DNA of 64,000 nt from an uncultured Caulobacterales bacterium (lineage in GTDB: Bacteria; Pseudomonadota; Alphaproteobacteria; Caulobacterales; Caulobacteraceae), in NCBI GenBank assembly GCA_903900155.1, contig CAIUMD010000062.1, forward strand, positions 1 to 64,000, given 5' to 3'. The notes beneath the pieces are model-generated. The model made no database searches. It saw nothing but the letters and a program-made list of their open reading frames with translations, and was not told the origin of the DNA. The position numbers were made by a program, and so were the translations under genes. Each line of letters starts with the position of its first letter. The first letter of the stretch is position 1. Shown here piece by piece: positions 61,871 to 64,000 of the stretch.

Positions 61871-61891
61871 ACTTTGTAAAATCTGTAAAGT
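61871..61891. promoter_or_regulatory. Possible ScfR operator in the aceA/regulator gap
   Basis: ACTTTGTAAAATCTGTAAAGT is an imperfect dyad with ACTTT/AAAGT ends, in an AT-rich stretch 18 bp before the regulator start. Another TTTGTCAAAG lies just to its left (61857-61866). Such TTTG/CAAA boxes suit autoregulation and control of aceA. Confidence 0.45.
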
Positions 61892-61908
61892 CGTGACAAG
61901 TTGACGAA

Positions 61909-63333
61909 ATGGCGACAGGTGACAAGAAGCTCTTTCTGGGGGGGCGGCTGAAGCGGCTGCGGCGCGATCTGGGCGTGACCCAAGCGCGGATGGCCGAGGA
62001 ACTGGGCGTGTCCGCCAGCTATCTGAACCTCCTGGAACGCAACCAGCGGCCGGTCACCGCCCAGCTGCTGCTGCGCCTGGCCGACGCCTACGATCTCGAC
62101 CTGCGCAGTCTGTCGGCCGACGATCCGGGCGGCGGCGCGGGGCTGGAAGAGGTGCTGGCCGACAAGATGTTCGCCGACCTGGGCGTCTCGCGCCACGAGG
62201 CGGCCGAGGTCGCCGAGTTGTCGCCGAGCCTGGCCGAGGCGGTGACGCGGCTCTATCGCGCCTATCTGGATCGCGGTCGCATGATCGACCTGGGCGCCTT
62301 CGAGCGGCCGGACGGGGCGGGGCCGGTGTCGGAGCCGTCGCCGACCGACTGGGTCCGCGACCTGGTCGGCGCCCAGCGCAACCACTTCGCCGAGCTGGAG
62401 ACCCTGGCCGAGAAGATCGTCGCCCAGCTGAAGGCCGACCCGCAGGACCTGGGACCCGCCGTGCGCGAGCGCCTGCAAAGCAAGTTCGGCGTCCAGACCC
62501 GGGTCATGCCGGTCGAGGTCATGACCGGCTCGCTGCGCCGCTACGACCATCACCGCAAGCGCCTGATGCTGTCGGAGACCCTGGCTCCCGCCAGCCGCAT
62601 CTTCGGCATGTGCTACCAGCTGGGTTTGATGGAGGGCGGCGAGGTGCTGTCGGACCTGACCGACCGCTTCAAGGCCCCCGACCGCGCCACCCGCCAGCTG
62701 CTCAAGGTGTTCCTGGACGGCTACCTGGCCGCGGCGATCATGATGCCGTACGAGGCCTTCCTCAGCGCGATGGAGGCCAGCGGCTATGACATCGAGCGGG
62801 TGCGCCCGCGCTTCGGCGTCAGCTACGAACAGGCCGCCCAGCGTCTGACCACCCTGGGCCGCGCCGGCTCGCGCGGCGTGCCGTTCTTCATGATGCGGCT
62901 GGACGCGGCGGGAAACATCTCCAAGCGCTTCGCCTCCGGGCCGTTCCCGTTCTCGCGCTTCGGCGGGGCCTGCCCGCGCTGGAACGTCCACGACAGCTTC
63001 AAGACCCCCGGCCGCATCGTCACCCAGGTGATCGAGACCCCCGACGGCGCACGCTACTTCACCCTGTCGCGCACGGTGCGTCGGGTGTCGGGGCTGCACT
63101 CTGGTCTGGAGGACGAGCTGGTCGTCGGCCTGGGCTGCGAGCTGAAATACGCCAGCAAGCTGGTGCAGGCGCGGGGGCTGGACATCGCCAACCCCATCAC
63201 CGTCGAGATCGGCCCCTCGTGCCGGATCTGCGAACGGCCCGCCTGTCCCCAGCGGGCCGCGGCGCCGATCAACAGGACCCTGCTGGTCGAGGAGACCAGC
63301 AAGTCCCTGTCGCCGTTCCCTTTTGCTCGGTAG
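61909..63333 (+). CDS. Short-chain acyl-CoA regulator-like (ScfR/RamB) HTH protein
   Basis: A 474-residue regulator. Residues about 10-70 form an XRE helix-turn-helix (LKRLRRDLGVTQARMAEELG, VSASYLNLLERNQRPV). A central IrrE/ImmA-like region follows (about 150-330; RMSE-type segment FGMCYQLGLMEGGEVL), then the DUF2083-type C-terminal domain with paired Cys motifs (GPSCRICERPACPQRAAAPI). This is the RamB/ScfR architecture, in which acyl-CoA thioesters control isocitrate lyase. The divergent aceA gene fits exactly. The ATG at 61909 begins right after an AT-rich operator region. Confidence 0.92.
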   Translation: MATGDKKLFLGGRLKRLRRDLGVTQARMAEELGVSASYLNLLERNQRPVTAQLLLRLADAYDLDLRSLSADDPGGGAGLEEVLADKMFADLGVSRHEAAEVAELSPSLAEAVTRLYRAYLDRGRMIDLGAFERPDGAGPVSEPSPTDWVRDLVGAQRNHFAELETLAEKIVAQLKADPQDLGPAVRERLQSKFGVQTRVMPVEVMTGSLRRYDHHRKRLMLSETLAPASRIFGMCYQLGLMEGGEVLSDLTDRFKAPDRATRQLLKVFLDGYLAAAIMMPYEAFLSAMEASGYDIERVRPRFGVSYEQAAQRLTTLGRAGSRGVPFFMMRLDAAGNISKRFASGPFPFSRFGGACPRWNVHDSFKTPGRIVTQVIETPDGARYFTLSRTVRRVSGLHSGLEDELVVGLGCELKYASKLVQARGLDIANPITVEIGPSCRICERPACPQRAAAPINRTLLVEETSKSLSPFPFAR

Positions 63334-63343
63334 GGCGCGCGCG

Positions 63344-64000
63344 TTAGACGACCTCACGCGCCCGTCGCGCGGCCTCGACCATGTTGGCGACGGCCGCCTT
63401 GGTCTCGGGCCACTTTCGGGTCTTCAGGCCGCAGTCGGGATTGACCCACAGCTGACCGGTCGACAGCCGCGCCTGGGCGGCGGTCAGCAGATCGGCCATC
63501 TCCTCGACCGACGGCACGCGCGGGGAGTGGATGTCGTAGACGCCCGGCCCGATCTCGGCCGGATAGGCGTAGCCGGCGAAGGCGTCCAGCAGCTCCATCT
63601 TCGAGCGCGCCGTCTCGATCGAGATCACGTCGGCGTCCATCGCGCCGATGGCGGCGATGATGTCGTTGAACTCAGAGTAGCACATGTGGGTGTGGATCTG
63701 GGTCACGTCGGCCACGCCCGAGGCGGTCAGGCGGAAGCACTCCACGGCCCAGGCCAGATAGGCGTCCCAGTCCTTTCGGCGCAGGGGCAGGCCCTCGCGC
63801 AGGGCGGCCTCGTCGATCTGGATGATCCTGGCGCCGGCTGTTTCCAGGTCGACGACCTCGTCGCGGATGGCCAGGGCGATCTGGCGGCAGGCCCGTTCGC
63901 GCGGGACGTCGTCGCGGACGAACGACCAGTTCAGGATCGTCACCGGTCCGGTCAGCATGCCCTTCACCGGACGCGGGGTCAGGCTCTGGGCATATCGCCA
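63344..64000 (-). CDS. metE: Cobalamin-independent methionine synthase MetE (C-terminal part)
   Basis: The last 218 codons of MetE are visible; the gene continues beyond 64000. It transfers the methyl group of 5-methyltetrahydropteroyltriglutamate to homocysteine. The visible barrel has [33 protein letters not shown], the zinc-binding His and Cys in [13 protein letters not shown], a Glu in [14 protein letters not shown] and the last zinc Cys in [13 protein letters not shown]. Nothing suggests damage. It is convergent with the ScfR-like gene, 10 bp apart, so a shared terminator region is short or absent. Confidence 0.97.
   Translation of the reverse strand, partial: WRYAQSLTPRPVKGMLTGPVTILNWSFVRDDVPRERACRQIALAIRDEVVDLETAGARIIQIDEAALREGLPLRRKDWDAYLAWAVECFRLTASGVADVTQIHTHMCYSEFNDIIAAIGAMDADVISIETARSKMELLDAFAGYAYPAEIGPGVYDIHSPRVPSVEEMADLLTAAQARLSTGQLWVNPDCGLKTRKWPETKAAVANMVEAARRAREVV

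Noticed and set aside
1..64000. CRISPR arrays, rRNA, tRNA
   Set aside because: I saw no regularly spaced direct repeats, no rRNA signature and no cloverleaf with a CCA-type acceptor. A covariance-model search would settle tRNAs and small RNAs.

Overview
The window is GC-rich DNA densely packed with genes, most likely from Caulobacter or a close alphaproteobacterial relative. The support is six large TonB-dependent receptors (TBDRs) of the kinds abundant in Caulobacter, two ECF sigma/FecR anti-sigma surface-signalling operons, an isocitrate lyase/malate synthase pair with a divergent ScfR-like regulator, and the general codon and GC character. The genus is an inference, not proven. No rRNA, tRNA or CRISPR was seen.

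Layout. 1-210: end of an IS3-type insertion sequence. 349-8673: secreted Ca-dependent PI-PLC-like enzyme, then a receptor / FecR / ECF sigma / STN-receptor signalling operon with two paralogous receptors. 8843-12799: four-gene archaic (Csu-like) chaperone-usher pilus operon with a spore coat U subunit gene at each end. 12894-12999: 106-bp structured repeat. 12996-15511: a histidine kinase flanked by two paralogous LuxR-type response regulators. 16021-17933: Tat-exported cell-wall amidase between two small envelope proteins. 17872-22863: MerR regulator, a receptor, two gene remnants left by a deletion, and a GntR regulator. 22925-36636: plant-glycoside-type catabolic region (alpha-L-rhamnosidase, TetR regulator, type-B carboxylesterase, receptor, GH5 glucosidase, GPH symporter, tannase/feruloyl esterase). 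36616-41814: second sigma/FecR/STN-receptor operon ending in a ComEC-like metallo-beta-lactamase-fold protein. 41888-48065: calcineurin-like phosphoesterase divergent from an Oar-like receptor and followed by a DeoR regulator. 48115-48561: MerC-family protein behind a Zur-box-like palindrome. 48558-57538: nucleoside-utilisation region (nucleoside hydrolase, TrpF-like protein, PfkB kinase, acetyltransferase, NupC-type transporter, receptor, LacI regulator, phytase-like protein). 57523-63333: small ORF, aceB, a small gene, aceA and the ScfR-like regulator. 63344-64000: 3' part of metE.

How the genes work together. The strongest reading is a set of self-contained uptake-and-catabolism modules, each with its own regulator and, in two cases, a visible operator. 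In the nucleoside module TGAAACGTTTCA occurs exactly three times, each time in front of a module promoter, and a one-centre-mismatch copy lies in front of the LacI gene. In the glycoside module GTTATGCA-N2-TGCATAAC occurs in front of the small-protein/rhamnosidase operon, and a close copy lies between the TetR gene and the esterase/receptor genes. The two FecIR operons couple outer-membrane transport to transcription through STN domains.

The window also shows genome wear: an IS end, a 106-bp repeat present twice that supplies a gene's stop codon both times, a pair of divergent gene remnants with both 5' ends missing, a remnant of a carboxylesterase, and a REPIN-like inverted repeat upstream of aceB.
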